A model generated the notes under the pieces. That model saw only the letters and a program-made list of their open reading frames with translations, was not told the origin of the DNA and searched no databases. From an uncultured Gammaproteobacteria bacterium (lineage in GTDB: Bacteria; Pseudomonadota; Gammaproteobacteria; Eutrophobiales; Eutrophobiaceae), in assembly GCA_943788815.1 (NCBI GenBank), contig CALSRS010000002.1, positions 431,062-495,061 on the forward strand: a stretch of 64,000 bases of DNA. Direction: 5' to 3'. The position numbers and the translations under genes are program-made. Shown one piece after another: positions 8,337 to 17,641 of this stretch (positions are counted from its first letter, which is position 1; each line of letters begins with the position of its first letter).

Positions 8337-10208
8337 TTAAGCTTCATCTGACCATAAAGCAATTCTTCGCCCATATTCTTTAAGAACAGGTTGCAACCTC
8401 TCCTTCACCTTGGGTCGAAAGCGGGTATCATCAGCTTCAAGCCCACCACGACCGGGGACACAAACACCATGAGGACCTGATGGTGGATTCAGTCCTGCAC
8501 CCAGTTCAAGTAGCGTCTCAGTAGTCGCTGGCCTTGGTAAGGTTCGGTCCAGCAGACCGGTACTATCATTTGCCAATGCCAGTCCCATAGGAGTTTGACC
8601 ACAACCATTCATTACATCAACCTGTGCACCCTCTTCTACCAGAAACCGAATCAATTTGTTGGCGCCGATAAAAGCCGCTGCATGTAATGCTGTCCAGCCG
8701 CTTTCAGTTATCGCGTTGACATCTGCACCCATAGTCACCAGGCGTTTTGCAATCTGCAATGCATTTTCTTCTTCATCGAAGGTCATATCACTTCTTCTAC
8801 CGATGCCAACGGCAGCCATTAAGGTAGTCGCATTCGCCACCACCATATTATCTTCTGCTGGTAATTTAACTTGCTTGTTAAAAATCTGATTGTTTATTTG
8901 GGTTGTCATTATTGCATCAGCTGAATGCTCCAGAAGCATTGCCGCTGCAACTTCGTCCTGTGCTGCTGCGGCAAGAAAAAACGGGGTTGCATTATTTAAG
9001 GTAAACCATGGCGTAATATCCAGTCTCATTGCGCCAGGTGGTTGCTTCATTCTGGCATTAGGATCTGCCCCGGCTGCAAGTAGTGCACCAATTAAGCGAT
9101 GCATATTATGACCCGGCATTAACTTGTCACCTTTATATCCATATTTAAATCCGGAATCGGGTTCTACGGTATACACCTCAGCATTAAGCACTTTCATGTA
9201 TTCGCGTTGTTCTTCATTTAAAATCTCATAGGGTTTACATAAAAAAGTTTCATTGGCGAAATTACAAACCATGGTCTTGTCTGTAATGATGCGTCCGTGG
9301 AGTATTTTAATTCCGTCCCTGAGCGCATAATGCAACGCGGTCATGCCATTCCCATCTGCTATATTCGGATTGGCACCCTGTGCCAGAAGAAACATTGCCA
9401 GGTCTTCGTGCCCTTGTGACGCCGCCATAATCAGAGGATTACCGTCCCCGATAGAATTGGTAGTTACATCGGCGCCATGTTCCACTAGATACCTGGCAGT
9501 ATTTAGATCACCTACCCGTGCTGCAAAAAGAAGCGGTGTATACCCCCCCATCGACACAGTATCTATGGTTGAACCACCATAGCCTTCCAATTGCAATGGT
9601 ATAAATTCTTCATTTAACGGTATTGTCGATGCATTCACATCTGCACCTCGGTCTACCAGTACTTTTGCTGCTTGGGGATAGCCAAAGGAGATTGCCCACA
9701 TTAATGCACTTTGATTGCGCCTGGGATCCTGTACATTCATATCTGCGCCATGGTCCAGTAGCAAGTTCATCGCCTCGGTAAAGCCGGTTCGCGCCGATGT
9801 CATTAATAGCGTTTCACCACTCCAGTTGGCCGCATTGGCATCTGCACCAGCTTCAAGCAACAGTTTCACCATTGAAATACTTCTATTTTCCATCGCCAGG
9901 TTCATTGGTGTGATCCCATAATCATTGGCGATATCCGGATCTGCCCCAGCACCCAGTAAATCCCGAACAGACAGCGAATTATCATGATAGACGGCATGAG
10001 CCAGGGCAGTGGTCCCATCGGCCTGTGTTACATTGACGTCCGTCCCCTTGTCCTTTAATAGTGTCTGAATTGATTGCCAGTCCTGATTTCGGGCCGCATT
10101 AATTAATGTTATTTCTGAAGCACGAGGAGATATTACATTCGTGATTGATATAATGAATGCAATATAAAAAGTCGCTTTTATTAGAAAACTGGAATACTGA
10201 TTTACCAT
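8337..10208 (-). CDS. Exported ankyrin-repeat protein (paralogue 1)
   Basis: 623 aa. Residues 1-31 form a signal peptide (hydrophobic FLIKATFYIAFIISI), so the protein is predicted to be periplasmic or secreted, unlike classical cytosolic ankyrins. About nine ankyrin repeats are visible in two blocks (roughly residues 33-310 and 380-590), with recurrent hallmarks such as GADPDIANDYGITPMNLA, GADANAANWSGETLL and TALHAAAF. A non-ankyrin insert (about 315-380) separates the blocks. It is paralogous to the next gene upstream over its whole length. The GGGGGG ribosome site precedes the ATG. Ankyrins bind proteins; the partner is unknown, but the neighbouring DUF1552/DUF1592 proteins are candidates by context. 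Confidence 0.88.
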   Translation of the reverse strand: MVNQYSSFLIKATFYIAFIISITNVISPRASEITLINAARNQDWQSIQTLLKDKGTDVNVTQADGTTALAHAVYHDNSLSVRDLLGAGADPDIANDYGITPMNLAMENRSISMVKLLLEAGADANAANWSGETLLMTSARTGFTEAMNLLLDHGADMNVQDPRRNQSALMWAISFGYPQAAKVLVDRGADVNASTIPLNEEFIPLQLEGYGGSTIDTVSMGGYTPLLFAARVGDLNTARYLVEHGADVTTNSIGDGNPLIMAASQGHEDLAMFLLAQGANPNIADGNGMTALHYALRDGIKILHGRIITDKTMVCNFANETFLCKPYEILNEEQREYMKVLNAEVYTVEPDSGFKYGYKGDKLMPGHNMHRLIGALLAAGADPNARMKQPPGAMRLDITPWFTLNNATPFFLAAAAQDEVAAAMLLEHSADAIMTTQINNQIFNKQVKLPAEDNMVVANATTLMAAVGIGRRSDMTFDEEENALQIAKRLVTMGADVNAITESGWTALHAAAFIGANKLIRFLVEEGAQVDVMNGCGQTPMGLALANDSTGLLDRTLPRPATTETLLELGAGLNPPSGPHGVCVPGRGGLEADDTRFRPKVKERLQPVLKEYGRRIALWSDEA

Positions 10209-10268
10209 GACTCTGATCCCCCCTAGATCTGATCTAATAAATTAGTCAGCAAATTATCCTTTATTTAC

Positions 10269-10304
10269 AAAAAAAAACGGGGCTTAAGTCTCTCTTAAGC
10301 CCCG
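10269..10304 (-). terminator. Strong intrinsic terminator between the two ankyrin genes
   Basis: A perfect 11-bp stem (10278-10288 with 10294-10304) and 5-base loop are followed on the minus strand by nine T (10277-10269). It lies after the upstream ankyrin gene and before the downstream one, so the two paralogues are probably separate transcription units. Confidence 0.88.
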
Positions 10305-10338
10305 CTTTCTAAAAAGATCTAAATAAAATTAACTCGAC

Positions 10339-12207
10339 TTATAGCGAAGCCCGGTCCTGCCATTTTGCTTTTCGCTCTTCAAGTCTTTGATTAACCACCT
10401 TAATCGCGTCCAGTACTAACTGATTCTGGGCCGTATCATTTTCCAAACCACCTCGACCACCTATACAAAACCCTACCGGCGGTGATGGCGGTTTAAGTCC
10501 AGCCCCCAGATCCAGTAATAAATTAGCCGTATCGACACGTGGTAAGGTTCTGTCCAACATACCCGCAGTACTATCTGCGAGCGCAAGACTGATAGGCGTC
10601 CTGCCACAGGCTGTTGTTGCATCAATATCTGCACCATTTTCAACCAATAGCCTAATCAGCATATCGGAACCCAAAAATGCCGCAGCATGTAATGCGGTCC
10701 AACCAGACTCTGTCGTTTCATTCACATCAGCGCCCTGGGTGATCAGAATTTCGGCAATCTTGACCGCGTTTTCTTCTTCATCAATCGTCATATCGGCACG
10801 CCGACCCATACCAACCGCAGCCATTAAAGTAGTTGCGTTACCTACCACAGAATTATCCTCTGCAGGTAATGCCGATTGAGATGAAAATAATTCTCTCGGC
10901 ATATCTGTAGTCATCATAGGTTCCGCACCTTCTTCCAGAAGGATTGAAATGGCATCCAGATCCTGGCTGGCAGCGGCAAGGAAAAATGGTGTGGCATTAT
11001 TCATTGAAAACCAGGGATTACGCTCCAACCTGAGAGCAGCGGGGGGATATTTCATTTTTGCATTAGGATCAGCACCTGCATCGATTAATGCTGAAGCCAG
11101 TTTTAGCATATTAGGCCCCGGTAATGGCTTGCTACGGTCATATAATTTAGGTTTGACTAAATAGACCTCAGCTTCAGGCGAGGCAACATATTCACTTTGT
11201 TGTTCATTTAATGTCTCATACGGACGGCAAAGAAAGTTTTCTCCACCAAAATTACAATACAGATCCTTATCTGTAGTGTATAAGCCATGCAAGGCTCTAA
11301 TACCTGTGCGCATTGCATAATGAAGTGACGTCATACCATTTTCATCTGTGACATTGGGATCGCCACCCTTTGAGAGAAAGTACAACGCCAGGTCTTCATA
11401 TCCCAGAGAAGCAGCCATTAGCAGAGGGTTGCCGTCTGTTTGCGATACTGCATTCACGTTGGCACCGCGGTCCACCAGGTATTTTGATGTCTCCATATCA
11501 CCGTTACGTGCGGCAAATAACAAAGGGGTATATCCACCCATAGGCAAGGTAGTGACTGTCGAACCCTCATACCCTTCCAATCGCAACGGGGTAAAATCTT
11601 CCTTCAACTGAATTGTCGATGCATTCACATCGGCCCCACGGTCGATCAAAAATTTTGCAGCATCCGGATAACCAAATGATATTGCCCACATCAAGGCACT
11701 CTGCTGACGCCGTGGATCCTGAAAATTTATATCCGCACCATGGTCCAGTAATAGCTTCATTGCTTCAGCAAAGCCTGTCCGGGCCGAGGTCATTAACAGC
11801 GACTCGCCACTCCAATTCGCCGCATTGGCATCGGCACCCTCTTCAAGCAACAATTTCACCAAGGGTAAACTGCGGTTTTCCATTGCGAGATTCATTGGCG
11901 TAATCCCATAGTCATTGGCCATATTGGGATTCGCGCCTTTCTCCAGTAACGCTCTAACAGACTCTACGTTGTCATGGTAAACAGCATGGAACAGGGCAGT
12001 TGTCCCATCAGGTTCCGTAACATTGACGTCTGTGCCCCGAGCTTTTATCAAGGACTGGACCAATGTCCAATCCTTGTCCCGGGCAGCATCAATCAATTTC
12101 GATTCAGAGGCGATACTTACAGTACTAACACTCGAAAGCATAAATGCAATCAGTATAAACACCACTCCTTTAATCGAACAAACGTCTTTCGTAAAGTCTG
12201 TATACAT
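10339..12207 (-). CDS. Exported ankyrin-repeat protein (paralogue 2)
   Basis: 622 aa from the ATG at 12207. That start is supported by the strong ribosome site GGAGAAGG about 8 bases upstream; an in-frame TTG at 12225 would overlap this site and is not used. Residues 1-35 form a signal peptide ending near SVSIASES. Ankyrin repeats match those of the downstream paralogue repeat by repeat (for example GADANAANWSGESLLMTSAR and TALHAAAFLGSD), with the same central insert carrying Cys residues in CNFGGENFLCRPYE. The cysteines are also conserved in paralogue 1 and could form a disulfide in the periplasm. It lies 19 bases or more after the DUF1552 gene, probably in the same transcript as DUF1592-DUF1552. 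Confidence 0.88.
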   Translation of the reverse strand: MYTDFTKDVCSIKGVVFILIAFMLSSVSTVSIASESKLIDAARDKDWTLVQSLIKARGTDVNVTEPDGTTALFHAVYHDNVESVRALLEKGANPNMANDYGITPMNLAMENRSLPLVKLLLEEGADANAANWSGESLLMTSARTGFAEAMKLLLDHGADINFQDPRRQQSALMWAISFGYPDAAKFLIDRGADVNASTIQLKEDFTPLRLEGYEGSTVTTLPMGGYTPLLFAARNGDMETSKYLVDRGANVNAVSQTDGNPLLMAASLGYEDLALYFLSKGGDPNVTDENGMTSLHYAMRTGIRALHGLYTTDKDLYCNFGGENFLCRPYETLNEQQSEYVASPEAEVYLVKPKLYDRSKPLPGPNMLKLASALIDAGADPNAKMKYPPAALRLERNPWFSMNNATPFFLAAASQDLDAISILLEEGAEPMMTTDMPRELFSSQSALPAEDNSVVGNATTLMAAVGMGRRADMTIDEEENAVKIAEILITQGADVNETTESGWTALHAAAFLGSDMLIRLLVENGADIDATTACGRTPISLALADSTAGMLDRTLPRVDTANLLLDLGAGLKPPSPPVGFCIGGRGGLENDTAQNQLVLDAIKVVNQRLEERKAKWQDRASL

Positions 12208-12244
12208 AGCGTTAACCTTCTCCAAATTTAATATTACAGGCTTA

Positions 12245-13588
12245 TTAAGCTGGTTTACTCAGATCAAGCTCACCGTCTGACATACCCAGTTCACCGCCAA
12301 AACTCTCTGTTTCAATACCCATCTTGTTAAGCATGGCGACATGAAGGTTAGAGAATGGCGTACCCTCTTTATAGAGTACGTGACGACCACCCTTCAGAGT
12401 TCCGCGTCCGCCACCAACTAATGCAACGGGTACGTTCCACTGACTGTGTATATCAGCATTCCCCATACCTGCACCGTAGACTAACATGGAATTATCCAGC
12501 AGGGATGTCCCATCAAGGTCCTTGGTTGCATCCATTTTGGCAAGGAACTCACCAAATAATTTCGCATGATAGGCATTGATATCGCCAGCCCTGCGGATTT
12601 TGTCTGGATTACCCCTGTGATGGGTTGTGGGGTGATACGGATCGGTATGGCCCAGATTGGTAAATACCAGCTCACTGTATTCACGCGCAATCATGAAGGT
12701 AAAGACTCTGGTCATATCTGTCTGGAAAGCCATATGCAACAAGTCATACATCAAGCGTGAATGTTCCTCATATTCAGGAATACCCACTGGCCTTTGCATG
12801 TCTGGCAACTCCATGTTTACTGTTGATTCAGCTTTCTGGATACGTGATTCCACATCCCGTAAAACGGTTGTAAATTCTTCCAGTTTAGCCTGATCTGCTA
12901 CACTCAATTTTTTCTTGGCACGCGCAAAGTCTTCCATCACAAAGTCCAGAATACTTTTCTGTTCTGCAATACGTTCCTTACGGGCCTGAGGGTCGGTGCC
13001 CGCATCACCAAATAGCCTTTCAAATACATCGCGCGGGCGATGCATCATCGGCATTGGTGAAGTAGGGCTACTCCAGGATATGGTATTGGTATAAGCGGAG
13101 CTGTACCCACCTGCAGATTGTCCTGCAAGCTCTGCGGCATTCTCAATACACAGTTGTAATGAATTAAGAGGTGTGTCCTTACCGAATTGTCTGGCTATGA
13201 CCTGATCAACTGAGATTCCTGCATAGATTTCACTTAGGGACTCATTTGGCTTGGCTCCGGTCAGGAACATAGTGCTACCACCAACGTGCCCACTGACACT
13301 TTCGGCATCACCGTTATTCAGATTACTGAGAACCAGGACTTTATCGCGGACATGTGCCCATTCTTTTAAAACTTTTGACATCTCATAATTGCTGCCCGCA
13401 CTAGTTGGTCGGAAAGCATCTTTGATTATGCCATTGGGACTATAGGTGTACCCTACTCGAAGTGGCATCTTGACAGCATTGGTGTTTGCCAGCGCTGGAA
13501 ACATCGCATCCATCATTGGCAGGGCAACCGAGGCCCCAAGTCCACGTAAAAAAGTTCGGCGCGGTATTGCTTTCTTAAATATCATCAT
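12245..13588 (-). CDS. DUF1552 domain protein, Tat-exported
   Basis: 447 aa protein of family DUF1552, found beside DUF1592-type cytochromes in planctomycetes and proteobacteria; the molecular function is not established. A twin-arginine signal (PRRTFLRGLGASVALPMMDA, Arg10-Arg11) predicts Tat export of a folded protein. The body shows an alkaline-phosphatase/sulfatase-like flavour (YSPNGIIKDAF; SNLNNGDAESVSGHVGG; NSMLVYGAGMGNADIHSQWN), but I do not identify a catalytic residue with certainty. Its ATG overlaps the stop of the upstream cytochrome gene (ATGA), so the two are translationally coupled and probably act together. Confidence 0.88.
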   Translation of the reverse strand: MMIFKKAIPRRTFLRGLGASVALPMMDAMFPALANTNAVKMPLRVGYTYSPNGIIKDAFRPTSAGSNYEMSKVLKEWAHVRDKVLVLSNLNNGDAESVSGHVGGSTMFLTGAKPNESLSEIYAGISVDQVIARQFGKDTPLNSLQLCIENAAELAGQSAGGYSSAYTNTISWSSPTSPMPMMHRPRDVFERLFGDAGTDPQARKERIAEQKSILDFVMEDFARAKKKLSVADQAKLEEFTTVLRDVESRIQKAESTVNMELPDMQRPVGIPEYEEHSRLMYDLLHMAFQTDMTRVFTFMIAREYSELVFTNLGHTDPYHPTTHHRGNPDKIRRAGDINAYHAKLFGEFLAKMDATKDLDGTSLLDNSMLVYGAGMGNADIHSQWNVPVALVGGGRGTLKGGRHVLYKEGTPFSNLHVAMLNKMGIETESFGGELGMSDGELDLSKPA

Positions 13589-16011
13589 GATCCTGCCCTC
13601 CTGTTTTGAAATGGTAAGCTATTAACAATTCCTAATACGATACTTGAAAATCTGTAATCATCTTCTGCTGCCTGCTCAAGTACTTTACGAACAGACGGCA
13701 TGTCGTAATGTTCTAATGGTCGACCCAATGCATAGGTCATTAGCTTCTGAGTAAACGCACCCGCAATGACTTCAGGTGTGCTTAGTAAAGCTTCTTGTAA
13801 TTCAGCCGGACCTTCAAACTCAACACCACTGGGCAACCTGCCTTTGGCATTAATGGGTTTACCCACATCAAGATCCCGCCACTGACCAATGGCATTATAA
13901 TTTTCGAGACCGAAACCAATTGGATCCATCTGGTTATGACACACAGCACAGACAGGATTGGCCGGATGGATTTCCATCCGCTGACGGAGCGTAAGGACTT
14001 CACCGTCCTGACCCTTGACATCTTCCAGAGGTGGTATATCCACAGGTGGGGGTGGTGGCGGTGAAGCTAGAATATTTTCCAGCACCCACTTACCCCTTAG
14101 CACTGTTGAATTCCTGTTAGGGTAAGAAGTGATTGACAAGATTCCAGCTCGAGCGAGTAATCCTCGTTGATTCTCATCGATTTTTACTTTACGAAATCGA
14201 TTTCCATATACACCCTCGATGCCATAGTGCTTGGCCAGTCGTTCATTCAGATAGGTATAATCCGCATTAAACAGATCCAATATGGAACGATCATCTTCAA
14301 AGATACTACCAACAAATAGTGTCACTTCATCATAAAAGGCGTTGCGTAATTCCTCATCGAAAGTTCGAAACACGTCACTACTCTTATGAGCTTGTGGTAA
14401 ATTTCTTAGTAACAGCCATTGTTCAGCAAAATTATTTACCAGTGATGCAGAACGATTGTCTTCCAGCATCCTCTTGACTTGAGCCTCCATGACCCTGGGG
14501 TCATTTAGTTTACCTCTCTCGGCCAACGTCAATAATTCATCATCCGGGATGCTACTCCACAACAGGAATGACAACCTCGAAGCCAGGGCAATGTCATCTA
14601 ATCCATAGTTCTCACCCGGCTTAATGCCCTGGGGATCGGCCTCTATCCTGAACAGGAATTCTGAACTCATCAATAGACCTTCCAGAGCCTTGCGGACTCC
14701 CATATCAAAAGAGCCGCTACCCTGACGCCCTTGCTTATATAGTCCCATTAGTGGAGCAATATCCGCATCATTAACTGGTCTGCGATAAGCCAACCTGGCT
14801 CGTTCGGCAATAATTTCTTTTGCGCAGGATTCTTCCTGTGATCTATTTTTTGGCGTACAGGTGAAGACCTTTTCACGGCTAGCTGTATTACCAACTCCTT
14901 TAACCTCGTAAGGCCCGTTAATTGTAATATTTGCTATTGCTGGTTCATGCCAGGCCCGCTCGTAAGGTTCACGAATTCTAGCCGAGTAGTAATTCTCATA
15001 GTTAGGCTGAGGAACGACTACCCCTTCCCAGGCAAAATTCTCCTTGAGAAATGCCACCTGAACCGAATGTGAACCTGCCGTCATGGGGAAACGTACTGTT
15101 AATGCTTCATCCGCGGTTCTTTCATACATGGATTGAGCAGGATCCGGTGGGACAGTATCAGAGGCCTCACGACCCAATCCGACGCCGATATTGTCGCCTC
15201 CAACTGTCATTAATTCGACTCGTTTTCCATCTACTCTAAAATCCAGACGATTGGGTTTGGCCAGACCAACAATTAATCCGCCACCCTGATTCTGCAGAGC
15301 GACCTGTAATTCATAGATACCGTCAACGGGGAAACGATGTGCAACAGACAATCCACCACGTGAACCATACGGTAAGTCTTCGCTCATGCGCTCATCTTGC
15401 AACAACTTGGGATCCACCGTGTACTGAAAGCTGTCCAGTTCTGTCTTCGGGTCACCAATGGCAAGACGGGTCACCAGGCGTGCAGCAGACATATATTTTT
15501 CAAGCAGAACCTGAGAAACACTCAAAAGATCTCCCAGGTTATCAAAACCACCTGAGTTATCAGGTGGTAGGCTTGCGGCTCCATCAAAATCCACCCCCAT
15601 GAGGTCGCGCACAGCATTGGTATATTCAGTACGGTTCAAACGGTGAGTGGCAATTTCCCGGCCAGGGTTAGGGTTCTGATCAGAAATCTGGTTAAGTTCA
15701 GTTTTCAGGTGGGATACAAATGAACTATAAAATTTTTCATCTGGTCGTGGCATACCTACCGGAGGCATAGATCTGAGTGATAATTTGGTTATGACTCTTT
15801 CCCAAATCTCGGGGCTTTCGCTCAAGTCATTCAGGTTTGCCTTGTCCAGTAATAGATTTGCAGTTTTTAAGGTCTCGTTATGACAGGTCACGCAATATCG
15901 GTTTATGGTATTTTGATATTCATCAATACTCTGTGCTGCAAGAGATGTCCCAATTGTGATTAGACAGATACTTGTTAGTACCCTGAAGATAGATCGATAA
16001 AATTGATGCAT
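13585..16011 (-). CDS. DUF1592/DUF1588/DUF1587/DUF1595/DUF1585 multidomain cytochrome c-like protein
   Basis: 808 aa protein with the planctomycete-type PSCyt domain set. A signal peptide covers about residues 1-26. A c-type haem motif CVTCH is at residues 40-44. The middle holds a carbohydrate-binding-like segment (FPVDGIYELQVALQNQGGG) and helical DUF1592 regions (LASRLSFLLWSSIPDDELL). A second haem motif CAVCH lies near residue 690, followed by MDPIGFGLENYNAIGQWR, the hallmark of DUF1588. It should be periplasmic and redox-active. The start has a GGGGGA ribosome site. It heads the unit DUF1592-DUF1552-ankyrin. The substrate is unknown in the family. Confidence 0.9.
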   Translation of the reverse strand: MHQFYRSIFRVLTSICLITIGTSLAAQSIDEYQNTINRYCVTCHNETLKTANLLLDKANLNDLSESPEIWERVITKLSLRSMPPVGMPRPDEKFYSSFVSHLKTELNQISDQNPNPGREIATHRLNRTEYTNAVRDLMGVDFDGAASLPPDNSGGFDNLGDLLSVSQVLLEKYMSAARLVTRLAIGDPKTELDSFQYTVDPKLLQDERMSEDLPYGSRGGLSVAHRFPVDGIYELQVALQNQGGGLIVGLAKPNRLDFRVDGKRVELMTVGGDNIGVGLGREASDTVPPDPAQSMYERTADEALTVRFPMTAGSHSVQVAFLKENFAWEGVVVPQPNYENYYSARIREPYERAWHEPAIANITINGPYEVKGVGNTASREKVFTCTPKNRSQEESCAKEIIAERARLAYRRPVNDADIAPLMGLYKQGRQGSGSFDMGVRKALEGLLMSSEFLFRIEADPQGIKPGENYGLDDIALASRLSFLLWSSIPDDELLTLAERGKLNDPRVMEAQVKRMLEDNRSASLVNNFAEQWLLLRNLPQAHKSSDVFRTFDEELRNAFYDEVTLFVGSIFEDDRSILDLFNADYTYLNERLAKHYGIEGVYGNRFRKVKIDENQRGLLARAGILSITSYPNRNSTVLRGKWVLENILASPPPPPPVDIPPLEDVKGQDGEVLTLRQRMEIHPANPVCAVCHNQMDPIGFGLENYNAIGQWRDLDVGKPINAKGRLPSGVEFEGPAELQEALLSTPEVIAGAFTQKLMTYALGRPLEHYDMPSVRKVLEQAAEDDYRFSSIVLGIVNSLPFQNRRAGS

Positions 16012-16319
16012 TCGTCCCCCTTAATATTGACGCCTGAAATAAGTACTTTCCCACTAGATACTTGGATAGCATTATAGTCCAATTTATACCTTATAAAAGG
16101 GGTATTATTTTCAGATAGGTGAATTACAAATATCACTTAAATATCAAGTAGTTATAATTGATATATCATGTCGATAATATCGTAATAAATTAGGTTCAAA
16201 GATGGCATTGTATGAGCGATCCAGAATAAGAAGACCTGACAATCCGGTTTAATACAGATTTTATCGGGTGTAATGCGACTATCTATGGTCGCCTAATAGC
16301 TTGGTTTCTTATGGTTAAA
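16012..16319. other. 308-bp AT-rich intergenic region with no gene recognised
   Basis: Lies between the start of the DUF1592 gene and the 3' end of tRNA-Leu, both on the minus strand. It must hold the promoter of the DUF1592-DUF1552 unit. I see no tRNA, no ORF longer than about 20 codons with family resemblance, and no clear integrase attachment repeat. Confidence 0.5.
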
Positions 16320-16404
16320 TGGTGCCGATGGGGAGACTCGAACTCCCACGGGTTTCCCCACTACCCCCTCAAGATAGCGTGTCTACCAATTCCACCACAT
16401 CGGC
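16320..16404 (-). tRNA. tRNA-Leu (anticodon GAG)
   Basis: The minus strand folds as a class II tRNA. The acceptor GCCGATG (16404-16398) pairs with CATCGGC, the D-arm is GGTGGAATTGGTAGACAC, and the anticodon loop is CTTGAGG with anticodon GAG. A variable arm follows, then the T-loop GTTCGAGTC, and the encoded 3' ACCA occupies 16323-16320. It closely resembles E. coli tRNA-Leu(GAG), which likewise follows secG. Confidence 0.95.
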
Positions 16405-16415
16405 ATGGAAAGTCT

Positions 16416-16799
16416 TTATTGTTGAGGCAAATCAGGTATCTCTGAAATCTCAGAATCAGGATCAATGGGGATTTGATTAATGACTGAAGAAGTCGGCTCC
16501 GCTACCTGTTCAATAATAGCGGTGGCATCATCCATTAGACTGGTATTGGAACTTTGAATGCGTTGATTTGAGATGTAAGCCAGACCCAAACTATTTGCTA
16601 GAAATACGAACGCCAAAATTGCCGTTGTCTTGGTTAAAAAATTCCCGGAACCCTGCGAACCAAAAACCGTGTTTGAAGACCCACTGCCAAAAGCAGCACC
16701 AGCATCTGCACCTTTTCCATGTTGAATTAATATCAATCCAATCAGGCTAATTGCGACTAAAACCTGTAAAACTAGAAATATTGTTTGTAACGTTTCCAT
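16416..16799 (-). CDS. secG: Preprotein translocase subunit SecG
   Basis: Small inner-membrane subunit of the SecYEG translocon, 127 aa. Two transmembrane helices lie at about residues 3-24 and 57-77. They flank the conserved cytoplasmic loop GLILIQHGKGADAGAAFGSG and the segment NTVFGSQGSGNFLTKTTAIL. The C-terminal acidic tail is variable, as usual. It sits directly between tpiA upstream and tRNA-Leu downstream, the conserved gammaproteobacterial order. Confidence 0.96.
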   Translation of the reverse strand: METLQTIFLVLQVLVAISLIGLILIQHGKGADAGAAFGSGSSNTVFGSQGSGNFLTKTTAILAFVFLANSLGLAYISNQRIQSSNTSLMDDATAIIEQVAEPTSSVINQIPIDPDSEISEIPDLPQQ

Positions 16800-16806
16800 A
16801 TATTTT

Positions 16807-17562
16807 TTACCTCGTTGACTGACATATCGTCAGAAAATCTGTTGCTATCAGGGAGGCTCCACCAATTAGCCCACCATCGATGTCTGCCCGGGAAAACAAT
16901 TCGGCGGCATTATCCGCCTTGACACTGCCGCCGTACAGAATTTTTATTCTATCGGCGATACTATCGCTATGCCTGGCCAGTTGCAGACGTATAAAAGCAT
17001 GTACTTCTTCAGCCTGTTCCGGCGTCGCTGTAAGCCCCGTACCAATTGCCCACACCGGTTCGTAAGCGATAACGGCATTTTCAAAACTATCAATGCCAGC
17101 GATATTTATCACTTCTAGTAATTGCCTGGAAACAACCTCTTCTGTAATTCCAGCTTCTCTTTCATCTAACAATTCTCCAAGACACAAAATCGGAACCATG
17201 CCACAACTGACGACCATTTTAAACTTTTCAGCCACGACATGATCGGATTCCCCATAGATATTGCGTCTTTCCGAATGGCCCACGATGACATACGTACAAC
17301 CATAATCTTTCAACATGGACACTGAAACCTCACCTGTATAGGCACCACTTTCATGTTCAGAGACATTCTGTGCCCCTAGTTGTATCCCACAACCATCAAG
17401 CAATCTTTGAATTTCTGGTAAATATGGATACGGTGGACATATGACGATCTCTGTAGATAAATCCGAAGCCAGACCACTTTTTATGTCCGAGATCAGCCCC
17501 TGATTTTCGGACAAGGTTCCGTTCATCTTCCAGTTTGCTGCTACCAGGGGTTGTCTAAGCAT
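16807..17562 (-). CDS. tpiA: Triosephosphate isomerase
   Basis: Glycolytic enzyme interconverting dihydroxyacetone phosphate and glyceraldehyde 3-phosphate in the cytosol. From the ATG at 17562 it has 251 aa, the usual length. An in-frame TTG at 17589 would add nine non-family residues. Active-site elements are NWKMNG (Lys), VGHSERR (electrophilic His), AYEPVWAIGTG (catalytic Glu) and the phosphate-binding LYGGSV. It is followed 7 bases later by secG, probably as one transcript. Confidence 0.97.
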   Translation of the reverse strand: MLRQPLVAANWKMNGTLSENQGLISDIKSGLASDLSTEIVICPPYPYLPEIQRLLDGCGIQLGAQNVSEHESGAYTGEVSVSMLKDYGCTYVIVGHSERRNIYGESDHVVAEKFKMVVSCGMVPILCLGELLDEREAGITEEVVSRQLLEVINIAGIDSFENAVIAYEPVWAIGTGLTATPEQAEEVHAFIRLQLARHSDSIADRIKILYGGSVKADNAAELFSRADIDGGLIGGASLIATDFLTICQSTR

Positions 17563-17641
17563 TAATTTATCCGCTAAAAAGGTTGGCAAGCTTACAATAT
17601 TTCATCAAAAAAACCAAAAATTCCCGACAAATCGATAAAAA

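Noticed and set aside
12208-12225. Earlier TTG start for ankyrin paralogue 2
   Set aside because: It overlaps the strong ribosome site GGAGAAGG that serves the ATG at 12207.
16320-16404. tRNA-Leu as a proven integration site
   Set aside because: No integrase and no second copy of the tRNA 3' end were found within the window, so only a weak suggestion is kept in the findings.
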